Positions 1 through 8,322 of a stretch of DNA of 64,000 nucleotides are shown here, piece by piece (positions within the stretch are counted from its first letter, which is position 1; each line of letters begins with the position of its first letter). The stretch is from Bog-756 sp963727075 (GTDB lineage: Bacteria > Actinomycetota > Acidimicrobiia > Acidimicrobiales > RAAP-2), in NCBI GenBank assembly GCA_963727075.1, contig CAVSET010000006.1, positions 1,798,001-1,862,000 of the forward strand, read 5' to 3'. The notes under the pieces were generated by a model that saw only the letters and a list, made by a program, of their open reading frames with translations, did not search any database and was not told where the DNA came from. A program made the position numbers and the translations under genes.

Positions 1-735
1 CTCGACACCGGCTCGCTCATCGTCGTGCAATCGCTCACGACGATGAGCTTGGTGATCGCCCTGCCACTTGGTGCGCGCCTCACTGGACAGGAGGTCAGCC
101 GTCGGGTGTGGTTGGGGGCGGCCGCCATGGTGGTGGGCATCGTCTTGTTCCTGTCCGCCGGTTCCCCGACCGGGGGGACGTCCACACCACCGGCGTCAGC
201 GTGGTGGTCGGCGGGCCTCACGGCGATCGTGCTGATCACTATCTTCGGCCGCGCCGCACGCCGAAACACGGGGGCGGCCAACGCCCTGTTGCTCGGTTCC
301 GCGGCCGGCGTGGCCTTCGCCCTGCAAGCATCGGTCACGAAGGTCTTCGTCACGGTTGTCGGTCAGGGCCTCGAAGCTGTCCTCACGAGCTGGACGATCT
401 ATGTGCTCATCGCCTCGGCCCTGGTCGGCTTCGTCCTCCAGCAGTCAGCGCTCAAGACTGGCGTCCTGGCCCCGGCCATGGCGTCGAGCAATGCCGTGAC
501 CCTGTTCGGCAGCGTGGCATTCGGGGCGACGGTGTTCGGCGAGAGTCTCTCGGCGGCCGGGTCCCGGCTCGCCCCCGCTCTCGTCGGCCTCGGCGTGGCG
601 CTAGTGGGCATCATCCTGCTGGCTGGGGCCAAGCCGCCCCAGGCGTCCGAAGGGATGCCAAGATTCGATCAGATCCCCGTGGATAGCGGGGAGGCGGGAC
701 CGGACCGTGGCGACGGCAACGTCCCGCGCCCATGA
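1..735 (+). CDS. DMT/EamA-like multidrug or metabolite transporter, 5' end outside window
   Basis: The frame is open from the first base, so the start lies upstream of the window. About 244 residues are visible, with roughly six or seven hydrophobic helices, short basic loops and a small Gly/Ala-rich helix pattern typical of the drug/metabolite transporter superfamily. The hydrophilic tail after about residue 205 is probably cytoplasmic. Its TGA stop overlaps the ATG of the next gene (ATGA), and that gene encodes a protein of the same family, so the two are probably co-translated and might form a heteromeric permease. The substrate cannot be deduced. Family assignment is from the helix pattern only. 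Confidence 0.75.
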   Translation, partial: LDTGSLIVVQSLTTMSLVIALPLGARLTGQEVSRRVWLGAAAMVVGIVLFLSAGSPTGGTSTPPASAWWSAGLTAIVLITIFGRAARRNTGAANALLLGSAAGVAFALQASVTKVFVTVVGQGLEAVLTSWTIYVLIASALVGFVLQQSALKTGVLAPAMASSNAVTLFGSVAFGATVFGESLSAAGSRLAPALVGLGVALVGIILLAGAKPPQASEGMPRFDQIPVDSGEAGPDRGDGNVPRP

Positions 736-1604
736 CGATCGCCTTCGCCCTACTGGCAGCCGTTTGCAACGCCGTCAACGTCACGACCCAGCACATCGCC
801 AGCACCAGCGATCCGAAGAAGTCCACGGGGTGGCGACTGGTGCGCTATCTCTTTTCGAGCCCGCTGTGGCTGTTGGGTTGGGTGGCCCTCGCCGGAGCCT
901 TCGTCTTCCAGGCACTCGCCTTGCATCGAGGCCAGATGTCGGTAGTGCAACCGTTGCTCGTCACGGAACTGGTCTTCGTCCTGGTCCTGCGACGCGTGGT
1001 GATCCGCCAGGCCATTCGGGCGATCACATGGTGGGCAGCCGGCCTGACATGCACGATGCTCACTCTCTTCGTGGCCATGTCCGAACCTCAAGGGGGTAAC
1101 GACTTCCCATCCAGCCATGCGTGGGTCGCGGCAACTGCGGTGACAGTCGGTGCGGCCGCTGCGCTGGCCATACTCGGCATGAGAGGGTCACCGGTACGTC
1201 GGGCCGCTCTCCTAGGGTCATCGACGGCCATCATTTGGGCCCTGGTCGCCACGTTCATCAAGACCATGACCCAGACTCTCACCCAGTATGGGATCGCTGG
1301 GATGTTCACCCACTGGCCCGTCTACGCGCTGGCAGCGAGCGGACTCGGCGCTGAGATCCTCAACCAAGCGGCTCTCCATGTGGGCCCCCTGAGTACCTCG
1401 CAACCCTTCTTGGTCATCGTCGACCCCATCGTCAGCATCGCTCTCAGCGTGTGGATCTTCGAGGAATACTTCACACCCAATGCGGCCAGGATCACACTGG
1501 CCGTGCTCGGCTTCGCCGGCATGTGCGCCGCTGTCACGATTCTCATACGAACCGCTCCAGCAACCATGGCGGCGGCGGCCACTAGACGATCGATAGCCCG
1601 TTAG
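732..1604 (+). CDS. DMT/EamA-like transporter
   Basis: A 290-residue integral membrane protein with about nine or ten predicted helices. The segment MSVVQPLLVTELVFVLVL closely matches the same region of the protein at 9877-10863 (LSVVQPVLTTELLFLLLI), so these are paralogues. The family is EamA/DMT-like permeases of the inner membrane. The start is the ATG inside the ATGA overlap with the upstream paralogue, which fixes translational coupling. A tRNA gene on the opposite strand follows about 140 bp downstream. The transported compound is unknown. Confidence 0.8.
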   Translation: MTIAFALLAAVCNAVNVTTQHIASTSDPKKSTGWRLVRYLFSSPLWLLGWVALAGAFVFQALALHRGQMSVVQPLLVTELVFVLVLRRVVIRQAIRAITWWAAGLTCTMLTLFVAMSEPQGGNDFPSSHAWVAATAVTVGAAAALAILGMRGSPVRRAALLGSSTAIIWALVATFIKTMTQTLTQYGIAGMFTHWPVYALAASGLGAEILNQAALHVGPLSTSQPFLVIVDPIVSIALSVWIFEEYFTPNAARITLAVLGFAGMCAAVTILIRTAPATMAAAATRRSIAR

Positions 1605-1742
1605 CGGCGCCCCTTGGGTCCCCCGCCCTCCCCGCTCGGGTGGCTGCCTCCCGTTGCCCGTTGCGCCCTGCCCGGTCCCGCGCGTCGCCTCTGTCGTCGC
1701 CGCCCGCCCCGTCTCCCTCTCTCCCCGCGCTAGATCACAAGG

Positions 1743-1815
1743 CGCCCACGGCAGGAATCGAACCTGCGACACCTCATTTAGGAAACGAGTGCTCTATCCC
1801 CTGAGCTACGTGGGC
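1743..1815 (-). tRNA. tRNA-Arg, anticodon CCT
   Basis: On the minus strand a full cloverleaf folds: 7-bp acceptor stem GCCCACG/CGTGGGC, D stem GCTC/GAGC, anticodon stem CTCGT/ATGAG with loop TTCCTAA (anticodon CCT, reading AGG), 5-nt variable region, and T stem GCAGG/CCTGC with loop TTCGAAT. The discriminator base is G. The 3' CCA is not encoded. It is a single isolated tRNA between the DMT pair and the OYE gene. Confidence 0.96.
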
Positions 1816-1860
1816 TGAAGAGACAATTGTAGGTCGGGGCGTCTGGTCACGGAGTCCTCG

Positions 1861-3159
1861 CTACCCGCCGGTCTTCGAACGGTTGAGGGGACCTCCCAAC
1901 CTGCTGCCGAGGGACGGTCCCCGCCCGGCTGCGAGTTCACGGTCTTCAGACACCAGCACGCAGCGGGTGCGGGTGTAGATGGTGGGCATGCACCGGTTGC
2001 AGTGGATGCACAGACCCTCGCGGTCAGAGCCGTGCTCCCACCGCGAGATCAAGTCAGGCTCGCGAAGCAGGGCGCGGGCCATGGCGACAAACGAGAACCC
2101 CTCAGCGAGCGCCCCCTCGACGGTGTCCAACCGGTTCACCCCCCCGAGGAGGATGAGGGGCATCGAGAGGGTATCCAGGAATTGGCGCGCATGAGGCAGG
2201 AAGTACGCCTCCTCGAACGGGTACTCCTTGAGGAAGCGTGAGCCGGCGACCCGAAACCCGAACCGCAACGGTGCCGGAAGGGTGGCGGCGAAATCACGCC
2301 GAGGCGCCTCTCCCCGGAACAGGTACATCGGATTGGACAACGAGCTGCCCCCGGTGAGCTCGATGGCATCGAGCGCGCCCTCCGCTTCGAGCATCTGGGC
2401 GAACTCGATGCTCTCGTCGAGCCAGAAGCCCCCCGCCACTCCGTCGACCATGTTGAGCTTGGCGGTCACGGCCGCCCGATCGCCGACCGCATCCCGGACG
2501 GCCCGGACGACCTGCAGGGGGAATCGGGCCCGATTGCCCAGGCTTCCACCCCATCCGTCGGTACGCCGATTGAGCTTCGGGCTCAGGAAGGCACTCAGAA
2601 GGTAGTTGTGACCGAGGTGGATCTCGATGCAATCGAATCCCGCTTCGACCGCCATCTCCGCCCCTCGCCGGTACTCGTCAGTGATGCGAGCGATGTCATC
2701 GTTGGTCGCGGCCCGGGTGACGGCTCCGTTGGGGCTCAACCGGCGGCTTGCGGACAGCGAATGGCTCCGGTTCGAGCGACTGTTGGCCACCGGCCCGGCG
2801 TGACCGACTTGTGCCGATACCGCCGCGCCGACCGCATGCACGACATCGGTGAGCCTTCGCAGGCCGGGGAGACTCCCGTCGCCCAGCAGCACGCAGTGGC
2901 GATCGGTGCGCCCTTCCGGTGACACCGCCAGGTAGGCGACGGTCGTCATGGCGACACCACCCGATGCCACCCGCTGGTGGAAGGCGATCAGCTCGTCGGT
3001 GATCTCTCCCTTCGGCGTGGCCCCCTCGAAGGTCGCCGCCTTGATGATCCGGTTCTTCAGCGTGATGGGACCGAGCCGGGCCGGCTCGAAAGCAGTCCTC
3101 CTGACCGTGCCGTGATCGGTTCCCGATGCGGTTCGTCGATCTCCGTCCGACCGGTTCAT
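1861..3159 (-). CDS. NADH:flavin oxidoreductase, Old Yellow Enzyme family, with Fe-S type cysteine motif
   Basis: A 432-residue protein with an FMN-binding TIM barrel of the OYE/2,4-dienoyl-CoA reductase type. Visible marks are NRIIKAATFEG near the N terminus, the active-site strand IEIHLGHNYLLSAFLSP with the two substrate-binding histidines, and NRRTDGWGGS. Near the C terminus CIHCNRC followed by a fourth Cys resembles the 4Fe-4S ligands of dienoyl-CoA reductases, but the FAD/NADPH domain that normally follows is absent. A longer open frame exists upstream, but ATG at 3159 is chosen because it forms an ATGA overlap with the cysQ stop, implying co-translation. It is probably a cytoplasmic ene or enoate reductase; the substrate is unknown. 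Confidence 0.85.
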   Translation of the reverse strand: MNRSDGDRRTASGTDHGTVRRTAFEPARLGPITLKNRIIKAATFEGATPKGEITDELIAFHQRVASGGVAMTTVAYLAVSPEGRTDRHCVLLGDGSLPGLRRLTDVVHAVGAAVSAQVGHAGPVANSRSNRSHSLSASRRLSPNGAVTRAATNDDIARITDEYRRGAEMAVEAGFDCIEIHLGHNYLLSAFLSPKLNRRTDGWGGSLGNRARFPLQVVRAVRDAVGDRAAVTAKLNMVDGVAGGFWLDESIEFAQMLEAEGALDAIELTGGSSLSNPMYLFRGEAPRRDFAATLPAPLRFGFRVAGSRFLKEYPFEEAYFLPHARQFLDTLSMPLILLGGVNRLDTVEGALAEGFSFVAMARALLREPDLISRWEHGSDREGLCIHCNRCMPTIYTRTRCVLVSEDRELAAGRGPSLGSRLGGPLNRSKTGG

Positions 3160-3905
3160 GAAGGTATCGCGCCGGTCTCGGCCACTGCGGCCATCACCGC
3201 TTCGGTCAGGGCTGGGTGGCAGACCATCAGATCCGGCAACCACGGATCGGGTTGCGAGTACTCGAGGGGGGAGCCGTCGAGTCGCGTGGCATGGAGCCCG
3301 GCAGCGAGAGCCACCGCCACGGGCGCCGCCGAATCCCATTCGTACTGTCCCCCGGCGTGGAGGTAGATCTCCGCGTCGCCTCTGATGACGGCGGCGATCT
3401 TGGCTCCGGCCGAGCCCATGGGGACGACGACTGCGCCGAGTCGCTCGGCCACCTCCGACACGAAGGCCGGCGGACGAGTGCGGCTGACCACGACACGTGG
3501 CCGCACGGCAACGTCAGCCAGCGTCGGCGGCTCGGCCGTCCCCAGCACCACCTGGAGTGCAGGGAGGGCCACGGCACCGACCACAGGAACCCCGTCGACC
3601 GCCAGAGCCACGTGAACCGCCCAGTCCTCGCGGCCCTCTCCGTACTCGCGGGTGCCGTCCAACGGGTCGATGATCCACACCCTCCCGACCGACGTACCCA
3701 AGGCCACCTCGTTGTCGGCCTCCTCGGAACGGATTCGGTCGGCAGGAAACGCGCCCTCGAGACGAGCCATGAGCAAGCCATGCGATCGTCGGTCACCCTC
3801 CCGGCCGAGGGTCTTCCCCCCTTCCGAGTGGGCCCGGAGATCCATGAGCTCGAATCCCGCCTCCGAGGCCAGCGCCACGGCGATCTTGTGCTCCTCGCTC
3901 AACAC
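3156..3905 (-). CDS. cysQ: 3'(2'),5'-bisphosphate nucleotidase / inositol-monophosphatase family, CysQ-like
   Basis: The family hydrolyses 3'-phosphoadenosine 5'-phosphate (and PAPS) to AMP or APS, recycling a by-product of sulfate assimilation. The 249-residue protein has the Mg-binding signatures EE at 61-62, DPLDGT at 80-85 and WDSAAP at 190-195; the C-terminal part (GGQYEWDSAAP, LDGSPLEYSQPDPWLPD) closely resembles actinobacterial CysQ as I recall it. GTG at 3905 is chosen because it gives the family's usual length and avoids overlap with the upstream SRPBCC gene. The 3' end overlaps the OYE gene. The main sulfur assimilation locus is about 27 kb away, so this is a dispersed part of the same pathway. 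Confidence 0.85.
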   Translation of the reverse strand: MLSEEHKIAVALASEAGFELMDLRAHSEGGKTLGREGDRRSHGLLMARLEGAFPADRIRSEEADNEVALGTSVGRVWIIDPLDGTREYGEGREDWAVHVALAVDGVPVVGAVALPALQVVLGTAEPPTLADVAVRPRVVVSRTRPPAFVSEVAERLGAVVVPMGSAGAKIAAVIRGDAEIYLHAGGQYEWDSAAPVAVALAAGLHATRLDGSPLEYSQPDPWLPDLMVCHPALTEAVMAAVAETGAIPS

Positions 3906-3993
3906 CCGCTGCTCACGTCTCAAGGCCTCCCCATACCGATCTCGACAGCCCACAGTCTGCACGACTGCGGTCGGCAATGGGGCGCCCCGACCT

Positions 3994-4510
3994 CTACCCG
4001 TGCTCGAGGTACTCCGAATGAGATGGGGGGCCGATGGAGGACGCCTCTGGCCCGAAGGCCCGCACGTATTCGGGGTGCACTGCCTTCCAACGATGCACCG
4101 AAGTGAACGAGGGTGGGACACCGCCCATGGCCGCCTCGAGAAAGTCGAGGCAGGTGTGCCAGCCTGCACCGTCTCGAGCTGCCTTGCCGAGTACGTCCAT
4201 GGTGTCGGTCAGCGTCAGATGGCACACGCCATCGCCCGGCCGCAGGTCCAGCCGGATCACGTCGGTCCCCCACACGAACTCGAGTACCCGGGGCGGCTCG
4301 ACCCGTATCACTGTTCCTTCGAAGACCGGCGCGCCATCTCCGTCCGACTCGAAACGGAGCGGTGCACCCGGGGTCAGAAGATCCCCGACGACCGTCTGTG
4401 GAAACCACGCCGTCAATTTGATCGCGATCCGCCACCGCCTGCCACACCCGATCGATCGGATGGGCATAGGTACGGTCGAATCGAAGGGTTCTGGCCGGCG
4501 TCGAGCGCTC
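3994..4510 (-). pseudogene. SRPBCC (AHSA1/START-like) domain protein, interrupted
   Basis: Two reading frames together give a normal Aha1-C-like fold. The first frame reads RTLRFDRTYAHPIDRVWQAV and the second reads TAWFPQTVVGDLLTPG through to the stop at 3994. Removing one A from the AATTT run at about 4415-4419 joins them as DQLTAWFP. In the upstream frame no ATG, GTG or TTG precedes the domain after an in-frame TAG at 4511-4513, although AGGAG sits about 6 bases before an ACG codon. The gene may thus carry two lesions. It follows an ArsR gene, the standard ArsR-SRPBCC pairing in which the SRPBCC protein binds an unknown hydrophobic ligand. Confidence 0.7.
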
Positions 4511-4533
4511 CTAGCTCTGCATGCATCTTCCCA

Positions 4534-4884
4534 TCAGCTCCTCTCCTCGGATTCAGTCGACTGCCGGCTACCATCCGTCCGATCCAGATGGGCCCCGAGG
4601 ACGTCGAGGCTCGTGTCCCACAGCGCCCGATAGGGCGCCAGCCAATCGTCGACCTCGTGGAGCGGCTCCGGCCGGACCCGATAGAGACGCCGCTGGGCGT
4701 CGACCCGGGCCTCCACCACCCCCGCGTCTCGGAGGACACGGAGATGCTTGGAGACGGCGGGCTGGCTCATTCCCAGCACGGCGACCATCTCGCCCACCGC
4801 CGACTCACCCCCCCGAAGGAGGTCGAGGATCCGGCGGCGGCTTGGCTCGGCCAGCACGTCGAATGCACTGCTCACCCTCACCAA
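4534..4884 (-). CDS. ArsR-family winged-helix regulator, SRPBCC-linked type
   Basis: A 116-residue repressor-like protein with a winged helix: FDVLAEPSRRRILDLLR, recognition helix MSQPAVSKHLRVLRDAG and wing EARVDAQRRLYRV. It lacks the paired cysteines of metal sensors, and matches the group of ArsR proteins encoded just upstream of AHSA1-type proteins. Several starts are possible (TTG 4884, GTG 4881, GTG 4875); the last gives the family's normal N terminus. The AT-rich stretch immediately upstream, with imperfect arms ATATACG (4884-4890) and CGATATAT (4896-4903), is a candidate self-operator and also faces the divergent thioesterase gene. Confidence 0.85.
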   Translation of the reverse strand: MVRVSSAFDVLAEPSRRRILDLLRGGESAVGEMVAVLGMSQPAVSKHLRVLRDAGVVEARVDAQRRLYRVRPEPLHEVDDWLAPYRALWDTSLDVLGAHLDRTDGSRQSTESEERS

Positions 4885-4964
4885 TATACGTAAAGCGATA
4901 TATAACTATCAAGACATATTCATGCGGATCGACCGGGCGCGCTACTGGCTACAGTGCTCGGGCC

Positions 4965-5387
4965 ATGGCCGAGCCACCCGTGATGGACATCGATCAACTG
5001 CAGCGCTTCTTGCTCGAGGCCTTTCCCGGGGCGCCGGTCCCCTACGTCGTCGAATCGATCACCGGCCGCTCCATCCGGTTGCGGCTCCCCGTCGACGAGG
5101 CGCACGGCCGGCCCGGGGACACGGTGGCCGGGCCCTCGCTCATGGCCTTGGCCGACTGCGCAGCCTGGCTGGTCATCGTGGCCCAGATCGGTCCCGTGGC
5201 CCTCTCGGTCACGACCAGCCTGCACATCGACTTCCTCCGCAAGCCGGCGCTGGTCGACGTGGTGGCCGATGGCACACTCCTCAAGCTGGGCAAACGCCTC
5301 GGGGTCGCCGAGGTGGCCATGTACTCGGTCGGGAGCGACGACGTGGTGGCGAAGGCGCAGGTCACCTACTCGATCCCGCCGCGATAG
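4965..5387 (+). CDS. PaaI-like hotdog-fold acyl-CoA thioesterase
   Basis: A 140-residue single hotdog domain. GPSLMALADCAAWLVIVAQIG is the long central helix, and ALSVTTSLHIDFLRKPA with DVVADGTLLKLGKRLGVAEV gives the beta sheet typical of PaaI/YdiI thioesterases, which hydrolyse aryl- or acyl-CoA in the cytoplasm. The start ATG at 4965 is preceded by an AT-rich intergenic segment shared with the divergent ArsR gene; ATG 4983 is an alternative. No partner gene specifies the substrate. Confidence 0.8.
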   Translation: MAEPPVMDIDQLQRFLLEAFPGAPVPYVVESITGRSIRLRLPVDEAHGRPGDTVAGPSLMALADCAAWLVIVAQIGPVALSVTTSLHIDFLRKPALVDVVADGTLLKLGKRLGVAEVAMYSVGSDDVVAKAQVTYSIPPR

Positions 5388-5492
5388 CGACGGGCCACTC
5401 GCTGTCGGCAGCTCGGGCGACAGGCACCGTCATTGCGCCCTCCTGCCGGCCATGCCAGCATCGGTGAACAGCCCGGCAAGGGGGACCTACGC

Positions 5493-7217
5493 ATGCACGA
5501 CCTGGTGATTCGAGGGGGAACGGTCATCGACGGCACCGGGGCACCGGCCCGGGTGGCCGATGTGGCCGTCGACGGCGGGCGCATCACGGAGGTGGGATCG
5601 TTGCCGGCCGAATCGGCGACCCGGACGGTCGATGCCGACGGGCTGGTGGTCACACCGGGCTGGGTGGACATCCACACCCACTACGACGGCCAGGCCACCT
5701 GGGACGAGGTGCTGGCCCCGAGCAGCTGGCACGGGGTGACCACCATCGTCACCGGCAACTGCGGGGTCGGGTTCGCCCCGGCCCGGCCCGATCGCCACGA
5801 CTGGCTCATCGGCCTCATGGAGGGCGTCGAAGACATCCCCGGCACGGCGCTGGCCGAGGGTATCCAGTGGGAGTGGGAGACCTTTCCCGAGTACCTCGAC
5901 ACCCTCGACCGTCGGAGCTGGACCATGGACGTCGGAACCCAGATCGCCCATGGGGCCGTCCGTTCGTACGTCATGGGCGACCGGGGTGCCCACAACGAGG
6001 CGGCCACTCCGGAGGACATCGAGTCGATGAAGCAACTGGTCAAGGAAGCCGTCGCCCGCGGGGCGCTCGGCTTCTCGACCTCGCGGACCGTGGCCCACCT
6101 GGCCATCGACGGCGAGCCGGTCCCTGGCACGTTCGCCGCCGAGGACGAGCTGTTCGGCATCGGGAGCGCCCTGGGCGAGCTCGGGGCCGGGGTCTTCGAG
6201 CTGGCGCCGGCCGGCAGCGCGGGCGAGGACGTGATCGGGCCCAAGAAGGAAGTCGACTGGATGCGGCGGCTGTCCTCGGCCATCCACCGCCCGGTGACGT
6301 TCGCGCTCCTCCAGGTCGACAGCGCGCCCGGCCTATGGCGGGAGTTGATGGACGAATCGCTCCGGGCCGTGTCGGAAGGAGCCGACCTCTGGCCGCAGGT
6401 GGCCGGGCGGGCGACCGGGCTCCTCTCGGGTCATTTCACCACCTACGGCCTGTTCGACCTCATCCCCGCCTACCAGGAGCTCAAGGCCAAGAACCTCTCG
6501 CCGGAGGAGTTCGTCGGGGCGCTGCGCCGGCCCGAGGTGCGCCGCTCCATCGAGTCGTGGGAGCCGGACGCGGGCTCGGCCAGCCGCATGGAGCAGGCCT
6601 ACCGCACCACATTCGCCCTCGGGTACCCGCCGGAGTACGAGCCCGGCCCCGAGCGGTCACTGGCCGGCATTGCCGCCGTCACCGGCCGGACGCCGTTGTC
6701 GGTGGCCTATGACGCCATGCTGGAGGACGAGGGCCGGGGACTGCTCTATGTCCCCATCCTCAATTATTCCGACGGGGACCTGGCGCCGGCCCGCGAGATG
6801 CTGCTGCACCCACGAGCCGCCGCCGGACTGGCCGACGGGGGCGCCCACTGCGGCGTCATCTGCGATGCGGGCCAACCCACCTTCATGCTCACGCACTGGA
6901 CGCGGGACCGGACCCGGGGTGACCGGCTACCCCTCGAATGGGTGGTGAAGAAGCAGACCCACGACACGGCCCGGCTCTACGGCCTCGGCGACCGGGGCAC
7001 GGTCGAAGCGGGTGCGATCGCCGACCTCAACATCATCGACTACGAGGGTCTCCAACTCGGTAACCCGACCGTGGTGGCCGATCTACCGGCGGGCGGCAAG
7101 CGGCTCGTCCAGGGCGCCGTCGGCTACGTCGAGACCATCAAGGCCGGGATCACCACCTTCGCCGACGGCGAGGAGACCGGTGAGAGACCGGGCGTTCTGC
7201 TGCGGGGGGCTCGCTGA
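5493..7217 (+). CDS. N-acyl-D-amino-acid deacylase-like amidohydrolase
   Basis: A 574-residue amidohydrolase of the D-aminoacylase group, which hydrolyses N-acylated D-amino acids or related amides using Zn. The N-terminal beta domain (LVIRGGTVIDGTG) is followed by the metal motif HTHYDG (His61, His63). Characteristic later segments are TTIVTGNCGVGFAP, GALGFSTSRT, the Asp-containing GGAHCGVICDAG, and the C-terminal beta domain GTVEAGAIADLNIID. ATG at 5493 is chosen because the protein begins directly at the first beta strand. It stands alone, and the exact substrate is uncertain. Confidence 0.82.
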   Translation: MHDLVIRGGTVIDGTGAPARVADVAVDGGRITEVGSLPAESATRTVDADGLVVTPGWVDIHTHYDGQATWDEVLAPSSWHGVTTIVTGNCGVGFAPARPDRHDWLIGLMEGVEDIPGTALAEGIQWEWETFPEYLDTLDRRSWTMDVGTQIAHGAVRSYVMGDRGAHNEAATPEDIESMKQLVKEAVARGALGFSTSRTVAHLAIDGEPVPGTFAAEDELFGIGSALGELGAGVFELAPAGSAGEDVIGPKKEVDWMRRLSSAIHRPVTFALLQVDSAPGLWRELMDESLRAVSEGADLWPQVAGRATGLLSGHFTTYGLFDLIPAYQELKAKNLSPEEFVGALRRPEVRRSIESWEPDAGSASRMEQAYRTTFALGYPPEYEPGPERSLAGIAAVTGRTPLSVAYDAMLEDEGRGLLYVPILNYSDGDLAPAREMLLHPRAAAGLADGGAHCGVICDAGQPTFMLTHWTRDRTRGDRLPLEWVVKKQTHDTARLYGLGDRGTVEAGAIADLNIIDYEGLQLGNPTVVADLPAGGKRLVQGAVGYVETIKAGITTFADGEETGERPGVLLRGAR

Positions 7218-7254
7218 TCCTTCGGGTCGACATACGCACCCCCGGGATGATCGT

Positions 7255-7635
7255 TCAGCGGGCGGTGGCCTCCTGACCCTCCCCGCCGTCGGCGTGGACC
7301 CCTGACGCCATGTCCGCTGGCGTCACCAGGGCGGCGGCGAACTCGGCCTGCATCTGGCCGTAGACGCGGTGCTCGACGACGAAGGCGAGGAAGGGGACGA
7401 AGCCGGCGGCCACCACCATGAGGATCCGGCCGAGGCGCCAGTGCGCCCGGCGGGCCAGATCGGCCGAGGCCGCCAGGTACACGAGGTACAGGTAGCCGTG
7501 GATAGGGGCCACGATTTGGGCCACCGTCTTGTCGTGGCCCCAGTACTGCACCGGGATGGCCACGAACACCAGGATCACCAGGGCGGTACCGACCACGAAG
7601 GCCATGATCCGGTAGCGGGTCAGCGCGCCGTGCAC
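7255..7635 (-). CDS. DUF3817-family small membrane protein
   Basis: A 126-residue protein with three hydrophobic helices. The segment APIHGYLYLVYLAASADL matches the DUF3817 core (HGxLYxVYL), a family of actinobacterial integral membrane proteins with no known biochemical role. The hydrophilic tail after residue 105 is acidic. It lies on the minus strand, downstream of another small membrane protein gene with about 70 bp between them, so both could share a transcript. Confidence 0.8.
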   Translation of the reverse strand: MHGALTRYRIMAFVVGTALVILVFVAIPVQYWGHDKTVAQIVAPIHGYLYLVYLAASADLARRAHWRLGRILMVVAAGFVPFLAFVVEHRVYGQMQAEFAAALVTPADMASGVHADGGEGQEATAR

Positions 7636-7702
7636 AATCCTCCTGCCATCGGACGGAACGGCGACAGGACGCCGGCCTCCGCCGGAGACCCCGGCCGAAC
7701 GC

Positions 7703-8209
7703 TCACCGGCGACCGGCGCCGGTATCAGCGTTCAGCTCGGCCAGATACCGGTTGTACTCGGCGAGCTGAGCCGCTTCCTCCGGCGTCTGGGGCGAGAACC
7801 GCTCGCCCCGAGGATGGCCTTCGTCGACGGCGGAGCTGGCGGCGATGGCCACGTTCCGCCGCCGGCCACCGGTGAGGGCCCAGCCCGGTTCGAGGCGCTC
7901 CTCGGCGTCCTCGACCGCCCCGCCCGATGCCGTGGTGGTACCGGGCACACCCGTGGTCCGGTCGTGGATCAACTGCCACCAGACGTAGACCGCGTAGCCG
8001 GCGAACAGCGGCCACTCGAAGGTGTAGGCCCAGCTCAACGTGTTGCCGCCCAGGGCGCGCTCCAATTGCCACCAGGTGAGCCAGGCGAACAGCGGCAAGA
8101 GGACCAGAAGGGTCACATGCATCCCGACCGACCGGGGCGTGAAGTACCGGCGCACGCCCTCATCGTACCGTCGGAGCCGGCCCCACCCCATTCGCGACAG
8201 GCCGCGCAT
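7703..8209 (-). CDS. Conserved actinobacterial membrane protein of unknown function
   Basis: A 168-residue protein with two hydrophobic helices around residues 30-50 and 62-80. The conserved-looking stretches are FAWLTWWQLERALGGNTLSW and FEWPLFAGYAVYVWWQLIHD, followed by a long polar cytoplasmic tail ending in AAQLAEYNRYLAELNAD. I recognise this as a conserved actinobacterial family but know no function for it. A shorter start at MHVTLL would begin just before the first helix. It precedes the DUF3817 gene on the same strand. Confidence 0.7.
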   Translation of the reverse strand: MRGLSRMGWGRLRRYDEGVRRYFTPRSVGMHVTLLVLLPLFAWLTWWQLERALGGNTLSWAYTFEWPLFAGYAVYVWWQLIHDRTTGVPGTTTASGGAVEDAEERLEPGWALTGGRRRNVAIAASSAVDEGHPRGERFSPQTPEEAAQLAEYNRYLAELNADTGAGRR

Positions 8210-8322
8210 CCCCGTGCGGAACGGGCAGGCAGGCCTACACTCTTCGCGTCCAGCACCTGGAGGTGGGGGAGGTTGCCTTTGCGGGCCGGGACCGCCCGGC
8301 CCGGCGATCGAAAGGACCAGCC

